A stretch of 64,000 bases of DNA from Paenibacillus cellulositrophicus (GCF_009363095.1 NZ_CP045295.1:2847501-2911500); one strand, 5' to 3'. Shown: positions 26,594-36,134, numbered from the stretch's first letter. Made by a program: numbers and translations. Notes: a model not told the origin generated them from the letters alone.

Positions 26594-26628
26594 AACTAGA
26601 GGCTAAGCTTCGAAGCCTCCGCAATAAA

Positions 26629-26658
26629 CAAGGGCTCCCCCATCCGGGGAAGCCCTTC
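26629..26658. terminator. Terminator downstream of the GDSL hydrolase gene
   Basis: AGGGCTCCCC, loop, CCGGGGAAGCCCT; outer bases AATAAAC/GTTTATT extend the stem. On the minus strand it lies just after the GDSL gene stop. Confidence 0.8.
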
Positions 26659-26667
26659 TCGTGTTTA

Positions 26668-27930
26668 TTATGGATTGATAAATGCCGTTCTCAGCTTCGC
26701 CACGTACTGGACGTCGAAGCCGAGGCCTTGCGCCAGCGCTGCCAGCGGTACGTACGTCTTCGATTCCTTGCCGACCTTGTTCAGGAACGCCGGTGCGCCG
26801 ACGGCGACCGGTTGGCCGTTCACCTTCACGGAGCTGGCGCCGATCGTGATGACGACCGTGTTGCCCGCGTAACTGATCGTCGCGCTGGACGTCTTGCCGT
26901 CCCACTTGGAGGTGGCGCCGACCGCGTTCACGATGTCCTGGATGGCCACGAAATTTGCGCCGTTCTTGATGACCGGCTTGTAAGGCGTGTTCAGCTCCTT
27001 GCCGCCAACGATGATGCCCATCGGCGCGCCCGCCTCGTGAACAGCCAGCTTGGTGTAGCCGCCCCAGATCACTTCGGAGAAGACTTTGGCCATCGCTTCA
27101 TACCCCATCTGGTTCGGGTGGATGTCCCGATCCGCGATGATATGCGTCATCGTGCCCTCGCCGCCGACGAACTCCTTGGCCACATGGGCTACCTTGACAT
27201 TGACGCCCTGCGACTGATAGGAGGCCGCCATCTTGTCAATGACGTCCGTAAAAGCCTGGGCTGCCTGCCCCAGCTTCGGATACAGCGCCTTGTCGGCGAT
27301 TTCCGGCATCGGCTGGTACTGGTCGGCGACCACGATCAGCGCGTCCGGATTCAAGCCGTGCAGGTCGTCCAGCACGACCTTCATACTGTCCGAGTACAGC
27401 TTGAACAGTTCCTGTACGCGGTCGGACAGCTGCTGGTCCGTCATTTGGCTCCCGGTCTCAAGCAGCTGGGACATGTCGTTGCCGCCGATCGTGATCGTAA
27501 TGGCGTCCGCGGCCTTCACGGCCGCTTGGGTCTGTGGTGCCGCTGCGCCGATCTGGGCGGTCCGGGGATCCGGCAGGTTCGACTGAATCGCCTCGGCACC
27601 GATCGGCTGTCCGGCAGCGACGGCTTCCACAAAGTTTTGGAGCCCCTGGCTCTTCAGCCCGGCAATCCCCACGTTCAGCGTTTCCGTCCGGCCGTGAAGC
27701 AGCCCCTGCTCCTGCAGGCGGTCCACAAAACCGTAAGGAACGTCCTTCTCTCCCTTGCCGGGCTCATAGCCGACGGTTAACGAATCGCCGAAGGCGACGA
27801 TCCGGTAGGGCTCTTTCGCCGCCGCTTGCGGTGAAGAAGCGGGTGCCGCTCCCGCCGCGCTCAGCACCAGTGCCGAGGACAGCAGCGCAACGGACAACGA
27901 GCCTATGTACTTGTGAACAGTTCGAAGCAT
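26668..27930 (-). CDS. Secreted SGNH/GDSL hydrolase with C-terminal stalk domain
   Basis: A 420-residue exported esterase-like protein. It has a signal peptide (about residues 1-28, ending in AGAAPA), the SGNH block I Ser in FGDSLTVGY, block III Asn in ITIGGNDMSQ, and the block V Asp/His pair in DRDIHPNQMGY. The hydrolase domain covers about residues 40-285. The last 120 residues are a copper-amine-oxidase N-terminal-like stalk domain (PVIKNGANFVAIQDIVNAVG, YVPLAALAQGLGFDV), also seen in two other exported enzymes in this window. It probably acts on acyl groups of lipids, sugars or wall polymers. AAGGAG is 7 bases before the ATG. Confidence 0.9.
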   Translation of the reverse strand: MLRTVHKYIGSLSVALLSSALVLSAAGAAPASSPQAAAKEPYRIVAFGDSLTVGYEPGKGEKDVPYGFVDRLQEQGLLHGRTETLNVGIAGLKSQGLQNFVEAVAAGQPIGAEAIQSNLPDPRTAQIGAAAPQTQAAVKAADAITITIGGNDMSQLLETGSQMTDQQLSDRVQELFKLYSDSMKVVLDDLHGLNPDALIVVADQYQPMPEIADKALYPKLGQAAQAFTDVIDKMAASYQSQGVNVKVAHVAKEFVGGEGTMTHIIADRDIHPNQMGYEAMAKVFSEVIWGGYTKLAVHEAGAPMGIIVGGKELNTPYKPVIKNGANFVAIQDIVNAVGATSKWDGKTSSATISYAGNTVVITIGASSVKVNGQPVAVGAPAFLNKVGKESKTYVPLAALAQGLGFDVQYVAKLRTAFINP

Positions 27931-28024
27931 GTGATCACTCCTTATTCAATGGAACAAGCCTCCGGCAGGACGCCAAAGGCTTGCTTGCTAACTTCAGTTT
28001 ACCACCATTTACCGGTTTGGGGGA

Positions 28025-29632
28025 TTAGTTTTTCCCCGAAATGGCGGCATGCGATTCCCGATATTCCGTCGGGGTTTGGCCCGTGGCCTTTTTAAAAACC
28101 TGGGTAAAATATTTCGGATCCTGATACCCCACCAGCGGCGCGATTTGATACACCTTTACGCTTGTATGGCTCAGCATGTATCTGGCTTTGTCCATCCGGC
28201 ACTCCGTTAAAAACTCAAGGAACGTATAGCCCGACACCTGCTTGAACAAGGTGCAGAAATGGCTGATGCTCAGGTCTGCGACTTCCGCAACCTCCTCGAT
28301 GCTGAGATCTTGATGATAATGGTTCGAAATATACTGCTTTGCCTTTTCAACCACAGTTGGTCCGTCTTCCCTGTGCTGGCTTTTCAGGTGATCCGTCAGC
28401 TGCACCGCAAATGCTTCTTTAAGCAGGGTGATCGCGTCATGCAGGCTTCCCTGGTCATGCAGCTCATGAATCAGGCCGTCCAGACGCCAATCCATCGGCG
28501 GATTTCCCTGCTCCAGCTGGCGGCACAGAACGATCGTCAGCTCGATGAGCAGCCGCTCGGCTCCCTCCTTCGGATAGGCCTGTTCTTCCAGATATCCCTT
28601 CAGCTCATCCCAGCATGCGTTCAGGCGCCCCGTATCGAGCGTCCGGATGGCGTCCAGCAGCTGTGATTCCAGATGCTTCGGATATTTTAAATCCGGATGC
28701 CCGGCAATATCCTCGTGTTCTGTATCGGCAAACACACCCTCCTGCTCGGAATAAAAGCGCTGGTACAGCGCCCGGGCTGCCCCGTCATAGGCTCTGCTCA
28801 GCTGATGAATTCCCCGGGTCGTCCGGCTGAGGCCCACCGAGCACTTCAGCTTGGAATACGTACGGATTCGGTCGATCAGATCATGGCCAAGCGTGATTTT
28901 CCGCGGCTGCAGCGCATCGGGGAACAGCACGATCCATTCTCCGCTGTGAAAAGGAAATACCGCCAGGCATCCGTACTGCTGCGACCACTCCTCCAAAATG
29001 TTGCGAACCGCAAACAGCCACAGCCGCTTTTCGGCCATCGACCACCGTTCGCTCAGCTGGTGGTAATGATCCAGCTGCACAACGGCCATAAAGTAGTCCT
29101 CATCCAGCTCATGGCTCTCCAGCCATGCCAGCGGTCCGCGCGGACGGTCGTTGCCCTCGATCCATTCCGCGTACATCCGCTCGCGGGCCATCACGGACAG
29201 CACCTGAACCGAGTGCAGCAGTCTGTCGTCGGCCCGCCGCGCGTCCAGCCGGGCAGCGGCCCGCTTCAGCATCTCTGTCAATTCGTCATGATCGATGGGC
29301 TTCAGCAGATAGTCGAAAGCCCCCTGCCGAAGCGCCTCCCTGGCATATTCAAATTCACCATAACCGCTGATCACGATGAAAATGCGTCCAGGGTTGCCCG
29401 TAAGCACTTCCTTCATCAGCGTAATACCATCCATGCCGGGCATGCGGATATCGCTGATGATGATGTCCGGCGCATGCTCCCGGACCAGGTCGAGCGCCCC
29501 CTCCCCGTTCTTCGCCTCGCCGGCCACCTCGATGCCCAGCTCCTCCCAGGGGATCGCAGCCTTCAGACTCCGCAGAATGATCGGTTCGTCATCCACCAAT
29601 ATGGCTGTGTAATGCCGGCCTGAACCTTCCAT
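28025..29632 (-). CDS. YesN-type response regulator with AraC domain (locus 2)
   Basis: A 535-residue regulator: receiver domain with DDE at 14-16, phospho-acceptor Asp61 (DIIISDIRMPGMDG) and Lys111 (FDYLLKPID); a long middle domain; and a C-terminal AraC domain (LSIEEVAEVADLSISHFCTL, KVYQIAPLVGYQDPKYFTQV). It is the last gene of a six-gene set (binding protein, two permeases, kinase, anchored binding protein, regulator). It probably activates the promoter in front of the set. AAGGAGG lies 8 bases before the ATG, and only 15 bases separate it from the preceding gene. Confidence 0.93.
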   Translation of the reverse strand: MEGSGRHYTAILVDDEPIILRSLKAAIPWEELGIEVAGEAKNGEGALDLVREHAPDIIISDIRMPGMDGITLMKEVLTGNPGRIFIVISGYGEFEYAREALRQGAFDYLLKPIDHDELTEMLKRAAARLDARRADDRLLHSVQVLSVMARERMYAEWIEGNDRPRGPLAWLESHELDEDYFMAVVQLDHYHQLSERWSMAEKRLWLFAVRNILEEWSQQYGCLAVFPFHSGEWIVLFPDALQPRKITLGHDLIDRIRTYSKLKCSVGLSRTTRGIHQLSRAYDGAARALYQRFYSEQEGVFADTEHEDIAGHPDLKYPKHLESQLLDAIRTLDTGRLNACWDELKGYLEEQAYPKEGAERLLIELTIVLCRQLEQGNPPMDWRLDGLIHELHDQGSLHDAITLLKEAFAVQLTDHLKSQHREDGPTVVEKAKQYISNHYHQDLSIEEVAEVADLSISHFCTLFKQVSGYTFLEFLTECRMDKARYMLSHTSVKVYQIAPLVGYQDPKYFTQVFKKATGQTPTEYRESHAAISGKN

Positions 29633-29647
29633 TTCCTATCCCTCCTT

Positions 29648-31000
29648 TCATTTCACCGCCGTGCTGCGCCTCAGATTCCAGTACTGCTGTGAGGAGACGT
29701 CCAGCTCCTGCAATGCGTCTCCTGCCGAAATGCCCCCGTGAATCATCTCTGCGATGACCGCCAGAAACGATTTGTTCACTTCCGGGGACAGCATATTGTC
29801 ATAAGGAACGAAGGTTTGCGGATCCTGCTCCATTAAGGCGGTCACCTGCGGAAAAACCGGCCCGGTCCGCTCGGCATCAAAAGGAATACGCATGGACGGA
29901 ATCCGCAGGCCCTCGTACACAATCCGTTTCTGCACTTCGGTCGTGTACAAGCTCTTCATCAGCTCCAGGGCCGCCTTTTTCTGCGCTTCGCTTAAATTGG
30001 AAGATAAACCGATTCCGATCGTATAACCTCCCGCAATGGACTTGGAGCCGCCGGGCTCGAGGGACGGGAACGGAATCGCCTTGATATCGTTCTGAAAATC
30101 AGCCGGCGCCCGCTCGTTATGAAACAGCGTAATGTCCCAGTTGCCGTTTAAATACATGCCCGCTTTGCCATGGCTGAACAGATCGATCGCTTCTTCGGTC
30201 GAGATATCGTTGGGATGGGGGCCGAATGCCCCCTTTTCCGCCCATGCCTCGATCTGGTTAAATGCCTTCAGATAAGCCGCATTTTGAAACGCGCTGCCGC
30301 TGTTTCCCTCGACGAGGTTTTCGATCATTTGCGGATTGCCGTAGCGGTCCATTAAATAATGGGCAAAAATAGCCGCCGGCCAGCGTTCTTCGTTGCCGAG
30401 GGCAAACGGGATATAACCGCTTTGCTGCAGCACGTCCACCGCTTCGTTTAACTCGCTTAACGTTTCCGGAATGGCGATCCCGAGCTTGCGGAACAGCGCG
30501 GCGTTCACATACAGCGGCTCCGCGTTGCCTTCAATCGGCAGGCCGTAGACATGGCGGTCGAAGGTCCACAGCTTCAAATCTTTAAATTCGTTCTCCAGGT
30601 GGTTGCCGTTCACGAACTCTGTCAAATCGAGCAGCCGGTTCGACCTGACGTACGGCTCGATCTCGGCGCCGCCAAACAGGACAAACATGTCCGGAGGCGT
30701 GCCGGTCACCATCTCGCTCTTGAGCTTCTGCTCCCGGTGGATCGTTTGATCCATCCCGTCGAAGTTGACCTTGACGTTGGGATGGGCCTCCTCAAACTCG
30801 CGCACAACGTCTTCAAAAATGTTCAGCATCGGCCGGTCATGCTCGCTGATCCAGAAATGCCGGAAGGTCAGCGTGACCTTATCGGTGGCGTCCTCCTCGA
30901 TCGGCTCATGGTTCGCATGCGCCACGACGACGACCGTGCTCGTCAGTACGACCGCATAGAGGAGCACCCAGCCCCAGCTTCGCAATTTTCTTCTTAACAT
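29648..31000 (-). CDS. Membrane-anchored solute-binding protein, probable co-sensor (locus 2)
   Basis: A 450-residue family 1 solute-binding protein (HFWISEHDRPMLNIFEDVVREF and similar). It has an N-terminal hydrophobic helix (residues about 9-27) but no cysteine lipobox: the helix ends VVVVAHANHEP. It is thus either secreted or, more likely, held by an uncleaved signal anchor. It is encoded between the histidine kinase (31 bases) and the response regulator (15 bases), not with the permeases, and the locus already has a true lipoprotein binding protein. The simplest inference is that it presents sugar to the kinase, making a three-component sensor, but it could also serve transport. GGGGAGGAG is 8 bases before the ATG. 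Confidence 0.85.
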   Translation of the reverse strand: MLRRKLRSWGWVLLYAVVLTSTVVVVAHANHEPIEEDATDKVTLTFRHFWISEHDRPMLNIFEDVVREFEEAHPNVKVNFDGMDQTIHREQKLKSEMVTGTPPDMFVLFGGAEIEPYVRSNRLLDLTEFVNGNHLENEFKDLKLWTFDRHVYGLPIEGNAEPLYVNAALFRKLGIAIPETLSELNEAVDVLQQSGYIPFALGNEERWPAAIFAHYLMDRYGNPQMIENLVEGNSGSAFQNAAYLKAFNQIEAWAEKGAFGPHPNDISTEEAIDLFSHGKAGMYLNGNWDITLFHNERAPADFQNDIKAIPFPSLEPGGSKSIAGGYTIGIGLSSNLSEAQKKAALELMKSLYTTEVQKRIVYEGLRIPSMRIPFDAERTGPVFPQVTALMEQDPQTFVPYDNMLSPEVNKSFLAVIAEMIHGGISAGDALQELDVSSQQYWNLRRSTAVK

Positions 31001-31030
31001 CCGTTTTTCTCCTCCCCTGACGCACCGGTG

Positions 31031-32755
31031 CTATGGCATAATCTTCGGAACCCGGATCCGGACGACCGATCCGCCGCCGGGAGAGGAGCATATGAGAATG
31101 CCGTAATAGCCTCCGAACCGGATCCGCAGCCGTTCATGGACGTTTTTCAGACCCACGCCGCTGTCATGGTACTTTTTCGATCCGGCGGACTCCTTGTTCC
31201 AAATGCGAAGAAGCGACTCCGGATCAAAGCCCGGCCCGTTGTCCGTCACGTCGATGACGATATCCCGGCCGGCTTCAATGGCCTGGATGCGGATATATCC
31301 TTTGTCCTCCATCGGCTCAATGGCGTGGTACAAAGCGTTTTCAACAATCGGCTGTACGATCAGCTTCTGAGTCATATATGATCGCAGCGTCTCGGGAATG
31401 TCGATTTCATAGTCAAACCGGTCTTCGAACCGGTATTTCTGAATGTTCAAGTAATGGCGCACATGCTCAAACTCCATATACAGCGGAATAAGCTCCTGGT
31501 TCTCGCTGATGCTGATCCGCAGCAGCTTGCCGAGAGAAATGACCATTTTGCTGATATCCCGGTTCCCGGCCAGCACCGCCATCGAGTTGATCGACTCCAG
31601 CGAATTGTAAATAAAATGGGGATTGATCTGGGCCACCAGCGCCTGCAGCTCGGCTTCCTTCTTGCGGGTCTGCTCCGTCTCGACCTGCTGGATCAGCTCC
31701 TGGATCTGCGAGCTCATCCGGTTAAAGCCGTCGATCAGCAGATCGGTTTCATCATCGCTTTGCGTATGGGATGTGATCGGCACGAAGATGCCCTGCTTAA
31801 CCCGCTTCATGCCGTTTACGGCGCTGATCAGGCTGCGGACCAGCCTGCGGATAAAAAATTGGTCGAACCAAAGTGCCGACAGCAAAGAAAACAGTCCTAA
31901 AATAATGGCGATATTCCGAATGGAAACGGATTCAGAACGAATCAGCTTCAGCGGCGTCACCGCAACCAAATACCACTGTTCGTTGTGGGACGGCAGAAAG
32001 GTAATGAGCGATTTTTCATGATGAAAAGAATCGACGTAATAGTCCTTCGTCTTGGTGTACGTGTCTGACAGAAAAGGAAAAGAGATGTTCTCCCCGATCC
32101 GGTCTCCGGATTTGTTAAATACGACACTGCCCTCTTTGTTCACCAGCAGAATGTCCCCGTTCTTCAGCGTCGCGGCTTCCCAGAATACCTGATCCAAAAT
32201 GTCCGGCTTCACATAGATGACCAGATAGCCGATCGTCTCCAGCGAGTAGTAGTCTTTGATGACGCGGGCATGAATCATGACGGGACGGCCCGCTGCCGCC
32301 GAACCGTTCTCCCCCGGCCCAGACCATACCGGACGCCCTTCGGCGCCAAGCATGGACGCATACCAGGTTTGCCGCTTCAAATCGCCGAATGACATTGGCG
32401 CATTGTACTGATAAATCAATTGGCTGGTGGAGTACAGGCTGAACGAAGTAATCATCGGGTGGTTGATCAGCAAATTGTTGATCTCCTGCTTGCGGTCGTA
32501 CGTCACACTTACGTCCGGATTTTTCAGAAACTGCTGAATGACCGGCTGGGTAATCGCCGCATTGGAGACGGAGTTGATCTCATTCAAGGCGAACTTGAGC
32601 TTGCGGTCCGTCTCCAGCAGCGAAATCCAGTAGAAATTGTTCGACTTCTTCTCCATGGCGCTGGAAAAGTTGTAATAGGTGACCACGCCCATGATGATGA
32701 CCGGTATGAACACCAGAAGAATAATAGCCAGTAATATTTTGCGGCGGAGCTTCAT
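31031..32755 (-). CDS. YesM-type sensor histidine kinase (locus 2)
   Basis: A 574-residue membrane kinase with a helix at about 8-28, an extracellular Cache-like sensor region, a second helix near 283-305, a HAMP region, His380 in QINPHFIYNSLESINS, and an ATP-binding domain (IVENALYHAIEPM, DVTDNGPGFD, SGVGLKNVHERL). It lies 99 bases after the MalG-type permease and immediately before the anchored binding protein, with which it may form a sensor complex. It should phosphorylate Asp61 of the regulator encoded at the end of the set. Confidence 0.93.
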   Translation of the reverse strand: MKLRRKILLAIILLVFIPVIIMGVVTYYNFSSAMEKKSNNFYWISLLETDRKLKFALNEINSVSNAAITQPVIQQFLKNPDVSVTYDRKQEINNLLINHPMITSFSLYSTSQLIYQYNAPMSFGDLKRQTWYASMLGAEGRPVWSGPGENGSAAAGRPVMIHARVIKDYYSLETIGYLVIYVKPDILDQVFWEAATLKNGDILLVNKEGSVVFNKSGDRIGENISFPFLSDTYTKTKDYYVDSFHHEKSLITFLPSHNEQWYLVAVTPLKLIRSESVSIRNIAIILGLFSLLSALWFDQFFIRRLVRSLISAVNGMKRVKQGIFVPITSHTQSDDETDLLIDGFNRMSSQIQELIQQVETEQTRKKEAELQALVAQINPHFIYNSLESINSMAVLAGNRDISKMVISLGKLLRISISENQELIPLYMEFEHVRHYLNIQKYRFEDRFDYEIDIPETLRSYMTQKLIVQPIVENALYHAIEPMEDKGYIRIQAIEAGRDIVIDVTDNGPGFDPESLLRIWNKESAGSKKYHDSGVGLKNVHERLRIRFGGYYGILICSSPGGGSVVRIRVPKIMP

Positions 32756-32854
32756 GGCACTTGGGTCCTCCTGCCTCCTGCTTCTATGTCTTTAGATCTA
32801 TTCATTCTTCATGGCATGAAATAATTCCTTCGTGTCTGGCAGATTTTAGAGGAA

Positions 32855-33721
32855 TCAGCTCTTGATGGCCCCGGAGGTCAAGCCTGCGATGACCCAGCGG
32901 CTGAAGAGAAGGAACACGATCAGAAGGGGCAGCGTCGCCGTAAACGTCGCGGACATGATCATGCCGTAATCGAGCCCGTCGCGGTTGGAGAACAGCTGCT
33001 GCAGTGCGATTTGGATCGTAAAATGCTCACTGTTCTTCAGCACGACGAGCGGCCAGAAGAAGTCGTTCCAGACGTTCATAAAATTGAGAATGCCAAGCGT
33101 CGCCATGGCCGGCGTAATGACAGGGACCGCTATGCTCCAGAAAATCCGGAAATGCCCGCCGCCGTCGATCCGTCCGGACTCGATCAGCTCGGAGTGGACC
33201 GCCGTGGAAATATACTGCCGCATCCAGAAAATCCCGAAGGCGTTCACCATCGCCGGCACGATCAGCGCCTTGTACGTATCGATCCAGTGCAGCTTCGCCA
33301 TGATGATGTACGTCGGCAGCACGCTCAGCTGGGTCGGCACGAACAGGGTCGCGATGACGAAGTAAAAGAGTGCATTTTTCAGCGGAAAATCGTACTTGGC
33401 AAAGGCGTATCCGGCTAAGGTGCAGAAGAACACCACCGACACGGTCACCATGGAAGAGACAAAGAGCGAATTGAGCAGCGCGCGAAAGAAGTCCGTCCGC
33501 TCCAGCACCCGCTGGAAATTGTTCAGAAACTCGCCGCCGATGGACAGCATCGGGGGAATATGAAATACCGCCCCGCGGTCATTCGTCGCAATGACAAACA
33601 TCCAGTAAAAAGGAAAGATCGAGACCAGCGCCCCGAGCACGAGCAAAATGTAAAAGAGGGTTTTGCCGATAATTCCCGTATCCCCCGGCGTCCGGGAAGA
33701 AGCCGTTTGAAGTGAACTCAT
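32855..33721 (-). CDS. Carbohydrate ABC permease, MalG type (locus 2)
   Basis: A 288-residue permease with six membrane segments. The EAA loop reads IESGRIDGGGHFRIFWSIAVP, keeping the glycine and IDG core although the second A of EAA is replaced by G. The start overlaps the stop of the MalF-type gene by four bases (ATGA). It pairs with that subunit in CUT1-type sugar uptake; no ATPase gene is nearby. Confidence 0.92.
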   Translation of the reverse strand: MSSLQTASSRTPGDTGIIGKTLFYILLVLGALVSIFPFYWMFVIATNDRGAVFHIPPMLSIGGEFLNNFQRVLERTDFFRALLNSLFVSSMVTVSVVFFCTLAGYAFAKYDFPLKNALFYFVIATLFVPTQLSVLPTYIIMAKLHWIDTYKALIVPAMVNAFGIFWMRQYISTAVHSELIESGRIDGGGHFRIFWSIAVPVITPAMATLGILNFMNVWNDFFWPLVVLKNSEHFTIQIALQQLFSNRDGLDYGMIMSATFTATLPLLIVFLLFSRWVIAGLTSGAIKS

Positions 33722-34671
33722 GCCTTACCACCTTCCGTATCTCCGTTCATCCGTCCCGACACCCACATGTTAATCATGGAGAAGATGATCGTAATGATAA
33801 ACAGCATGACCGCCGTGGCCGCCGCCGTTCCGAAAAATCCGTTGCGGAAAGCTTCGCTGTACAAATAAGTCACCATCGTAATCCCTTCCTGGCGGGTCGA
33901 TCCCGTTCCGGACTGCCCCAAATAGACGTACGGTTCGGTAAACAGCTGGAGCGCGCCGATGGTCGAGATCAGCGTCACGAAGACGATAAACGGCTTGAGC
34001 AGCGGCAGCGTAATGTAGGCCAGCTGCTGGCGGCGGTTCGCCCCGTCGATCCGGGCGGCTTCGTACAGGTCCATCGGAATGCTCTGCAGGCCGGACAAGA
34101 AAATGATCGCGTTGTAGCCCGTCCAGCGCCACATGACCATGGTGGAGATGGCGATTTTGACGCCCCACCAGCCGGAGTTAAAGGCCACGCTCTCCAGCCC
34201 CAGGCCGTTCAGGATCCAGTTGATCATGCCGTTGTTGCCGAACAGGGTGCTGAATACGAGTGTCACAGCAACGATCGACGTAATGTTGGGCATGAAAAAG
34301 AGAACCCGGAACGTCTTCTTGAACCGGGTCATCGCCGAGTTGAGCATGACCGCCAGCAGAAGCGCAATAATCAGCTGCGGGACAGTGCCCATCACGCCCA
34401 TGATGAGCGTATTGCTGAACGAGATCCAGAAGGTCGGATCGCTCGTGATCAGGTCGTAGTTTTTCATCCCGACGTATTTCATCGGGCCGAGCGCATCCCA
34501 CTTGTAGAAGGACAAATAAATCGTAAAGAATATCGGGTACAACCCGAAAATGGCGAACAAAATAAAAAAAGGCGAAATAAACGTATAGGCTGTCATCCGG
34601 CTCCGCCTTTGCTCCGTCAGAAAAGGCTTCTTGCTGCTCCGGGCCTGCGAAGCGATTACGGTTTCTGCCAT
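33718..34671 (-). CDS. Carbohydrate ABC permease, MalF type (locus 2)
   Basis: A 317-residue permease with a basic N-terminal tail, about six helices and the EAA loop YEAARIDGANRRQQLAYITLP. It lies 116 bases after the lipoprotein binding protein gene and overlaps the MalG-type gene. GGAGG is 6 bases before the ATG. Substrate unknown. Confidence 0.92.
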   Translation of the reverse strand: MAETVIASQARSSKKPFLTEQRRSRMTAYTFISPFFILFAIFGLYPIFFTIYLSFYKWDALGPMKYVGMKNYDLITSDPTFWISFSNTLIMGVMGTVPQLIIALLLAVMLNSAMTRFKKTFRVLFFMPNITSIVAVTLVFSTLFGNNGMINWILNGLGLESVAFNSGWWGVKIAISTMVMWRWTGYNAIIFLSGLQSIPMDLYEAARIDGANRRQQLAYITLPLLKPFIVFVTLISTIGALQLFTEPYVYLGQSGTGSTRQEGITMVTYLYSEAFRNGFFGTAAATAVMLFIITIIFSMINMWVSGRMNGDTEGGKA

Positions 34672-34787
34672 GCTGCACCTCCGCGGTTCTCATAGGATCA
34701 TCCAAACCCGCCAGCGCGGCGCTGCGGCCGTCCTGACGAATTTGGATGCAGAATCAATGCTTTAACATTTGAATTTCGGAAAAATGG

Positions 34788-36134
34788 TTAGCTGCGTTCC
34801 GCCAGCGTTTTGGCTTTCTCGACGGCAGCGTCCCATTCTTTGGCCGGGTCGGCTTTTTTCTCAAGGACGTTTTTCAGCGCATCCTTGAAGAACGTATCCG
34901 TCTGGTCATGCAGCGGACCGTAGTAGACCGGTTTGACGCGCTGCGCGGCTTTGCCGTATTCCACGGCCGTCGCCTGACCGCCAAAGAAATCGTCCTTGAA
35001 GCCGGTGAAGGCTTCATCTGTGTACAAGGCAGGAATCGAAGGCATCAAGCCTTTGGACTTGAACGATTCCAGCTGATTCTCCTTGCTGTCGAGCCAGGCG
35101 ATGAATTCGTAAGCTTCCTTCGAATGCTTGCCCTGCTTCGGCAGCGTCAGGAAGGAACCGCCCCAGTTACCCGCGCCTTCAGGCAGCTGCGTAATTCTCC
35201 ATTTGCCGGAGGAGTCCGGACCGTTGGTCTTGATGTTGCCGGCCATCCAAGCCGGTCCGAGCATGACGCCGAATCCGCCGTCGTTGGTCGCCTGACCCCA
35301 TTCCGGAGACCACAGCAGCGTATTGCCGATCCACCCCTCCTGAATGCCTTTGACTGTAAAGTCATAGGCTTTTTTCACCATCGGGTTTTTGTCGCCGATG
35401 AAAGAGCCGTCCGCCTTGCTGAAATAGATCTCACCGTCGGATTGGTCACGAACGCCGTTGTAGACCAGATCCGTCAAGTCCGCAAACGGCTTGCCGGTTT
35501 TCTCTTTGAACTGCTTTGCCACAGCAGCGAACTTATCCCACGTATCGATCGCCTTGCCGAATTCTTCCGGATCGGTCGGCAGCCCCGCCTTCTCCATCAA
35601 ATCGGTGCGGTAATACACGACGGTCGGGCCGATGTCGGTCGGAAGCCCGATCTGGAAGCTGCCGTCCTTGGACGAGCCCTGCTTCCATTTCCAGTCCAGG
35701 TAGTTGGCGGCGATATCTTTAGCCCCTAAATCATTCAGGTTGTAAAATTTGTCTTCCGCTGTAATGAACCGCTCCATGAAGCCGATCTCCAGCATAAAGA
35801 TGTCCGGAGCTCCGGATCCGGCGGACAAAGCCGTCGTCAGGTTGTTATGGTGCGCGGTCTGGTCGGAAGTGTTCTGGAATTTGATCGTAATGTTGGGATG
35901 CTCTTTGGTGTATTCTTTGCCGAGCTCTTCATAGTTGGTCGTGCCGAGCGACCAGAAGGACAGCTCGATCTTCTCGTCCGAGCTCGTCTTTGAGGAATCG
36001 TCCGTCGTGGCCGCCGGCTCTGCCGTTCCTTCCGAGGCACCGCTGCCGCTTTTACTGCCCCCGCCGCAGGCGGACAAGGATACCATCAGGATGAGCGCAA
36101 GCAGCATGACCGGCCATTTCTTGCCTTTTCTCAT
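34788..36134 (-). CDS. Carbohydrate-binding lipoprotein (locus 2)
   Basis: A 448-residue family 1 solute-binding lipoprotein: signal peptide MRKGKKWPVMLLALILMVSL with lipobox LSAC, a Gly/Ser/Thr linker, then the binding fold (IELSFWSLGTTNYEELGKEY). It delivers sugar to the two permeases downstream. The ATG at 36134 is used because a lipoprotein signal begins there and GAGAGGGG lies upstream; the frame stays open further upstream but without signal-like sequence. It is the first gene of locus 2. Its upstream region (36135-36330) should hold the promoter, but no clear -35/-10 pair or operator could be fixed. Confidence 0.92.
   Translation of the reverse strand: MRKGKKWPVMLLALILMVSLSACGGGSKSGSGASEGTAEPAATTDDSSKTSSDEKIELSFWSLGTTNYEELGKEYTKEHPNITIKFQNTSDQTAHHNNLTTALSAGSGAPDIFMLEIGFMERFITAEDKFYNLNDLGAKDIAANYLDWKWKQGSSKDGSFQIGLPTDIGPTVVYYRTDLMEKAGLPTDPEEFGKAIDTWDKFAAVAKQFKEKTGKPFADLTDLVYNGVRDQSDGEIYFSKADGSFIGDKNPMVKKAYDFTVKGIQEGWIGNTLLWSPEWGQATNDGGFGVMLGPAWMAGNIKTNGPDSSGKWRITQLPEGAGNWGGSFLTLPKQGKHSKEAYEFIAWLDSKENQLESFKSKGLMPSIPALYTDEAFTGFKDDFFGGQATAVEYGKAAQRVKPVYYGPLHDQTDTFFKDALKNVLEKKADPAKEWDAAVEKAKTLAERS

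Larger units (their letters stand above)
26089..26628. other. Non-coding, repeat-bearing intergenic stretch
   Basis: About 540 bases without a supported gene. It holds two 46-47-bp direct repeats (listed separately), two copies of GCTTCGGAGCCGATGCTC (about 26218 and 26526), and a hairpin GAGGCT...AGCCTC at 26599-26619. One open stretch on the minus strand (26256-26507) has no ribosome site or family resemblance and is not called. Confidence 0.55.
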
